A DNA stretch of 6,372 nucleotides, from positions 1-6,372 of the forward strand of contig CAZOZK010000062.1 of the NCBI GenBank assembly GCA_964584245.1, given 5' to 3'. Positions 6,219 through 6,372 of the stretch are shown here, piece after piece. This DNA is from CAZOZK01 sp964584245. Lineage in GTDB: Bacteria; Patescibacteriota; Microgenomatia; UBA1400; PJMF01. The position numbers and the translations under genes are program-made. How positions within the stretch are numbered: position 1 is the stretch's first letter; every line of letters begins with the position of its first letter. The notes beneath the pieces are model-generated. The model worked only from the letters and a program-made list of their open reading frames with translations, did not search any database and was not told the origin of the DNA.

Positions 6219-6372
6219 ATGCTACAAAATATATTCGATATGTTCAAAAAAAAATCTGATAAAAAAGATGCCCAAGCGAGTCGCGCCATTTTTTCGATAA
6301 ACGGCATGCATTGCGTGAGTTGCAGTATGAATATTGATGCAAATTTGGAAGATCTTCCGGGTGTGACCCAGG
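6219..6372 (+). CDS. HMA-domain copper chaperone-like protein (truncated by the window end)
   Basis: Fifty-one codons are visible before the window ends. A polar, Lys-rich leader (about 1-21, with FKKKSDKKD) precedes an HMA domain that starts at about residue 23. GMHCVSC at 29-35 supplies the two Cu(I)-binding cysteines (C32, C35), followed by 'SMNIDANLEDLPGV', the usual first helix and turn of the fold. HMA proteins of this kind carry Cu(I) and hand it to the N-terminal domain of a P1B ATPase, here plausibly the CopA encoded upstream. The first residues 'MLQNIFDMF' are mildly hydrophobic but too short for a membrane span, so the protein is probably cytosolic. The 3' end is not visible, so a longer fusion, such as a second SafE-type or ATPase protein, cannot be excluded. 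It starts 21 bases after the preceding stop, in the same operon. Confidence 0.85.
   Translation, partial: MLQNIFDMFKKKSDKKDAQASRAIFSINGMHCVSCSMNIDANLEDLPGVTQ

Noticed and set aside
1..6372. Recoded UGA (as in some CPR lineages), suggested by the absence of TGA stops
   Set aside because: All five visible stops are TAG or TAA, but five genes are too few, and the proteins read correctly with the standard code without internal TGA codons.
1..6372. CRISPR array, insertion sequence or attachment site
   Set aside because: I saw no regularly spaced repeats, transposase or integrase fragments, or long terminal inverted repeats.

Overview
This AT-rich window carries six genes, all on the + strand: four complete genes of known fold, one complete gene of unknown function, and a final gene cut off by the right edge. 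The compact layout, standard-code genes and small membrane and secreted proteins suggest a free-living or environmental bacterium. The style of the proteins, including the secreted protein ending in a 'YQIITDQMLTTF' helix, the SafE-cupredoxin protein and the small HMA protein, reminds me of Candidate Phyla Radiation (Patescibacteria) genomes. That placement rests on general resemblance and has moderate to low certainty; no rRNA or other marker gene is present.

Left part (1-972): a 221-residue membrane-anchored extracytoplasmic protein of unknown function, then a 304-base gap. The gap holds a good sigma70-type promoter (694-722) with a dyad in its spacer, a foldable segment (about 738-803) and an intrinsic terminator (841-865). 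Together these look like a transcription unit of about 137 nt, either a small RNA or an attenuated leader for the next gene. A near-perfect 12-bp tandem repeat follows. The MFS-type transporter (973-2166) has no visible link to the copper genes.

Right part (2199-6372): a copper-homeostasis operon. A promoter overlaps a perfect 24-bp palindrome that also contains the start codon of the regulator. The regulator is an ArsR-type repressor with a C-terminal YHS metal-binding domain. Its 3' end overlaps by 17 bases the start of a Cu(I)/Ag(I) P1B-type ATPase (CopA type, with an HMA domain and two His-rich stretches). Next comes a six-helix SafE/DsbD-like membrane protein fused to a C-terminal, histidine-free cupredoxin domain, then the start of a small HMA (GMHCVSC) copper-chaperone-like protein.

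The inferred working model is as follows. Metal binding to the ArsR-YHS protein lifts repression at the palindrome. The HMA protein binds cytosolic Cu(I) and could pass it to CopA for ATP-driven export. The SafE-cupredoxin protein handles copper, or reducing power for copper-binding thiols, at the outer face of the membrane. The best leads are the regulator's YHS fusion, the apparently leaderless operator-embedded start codon, the His-less cupredoxin on a DsbD-like core, and the orphan promoter-RNA-terminator unit at 694-865.
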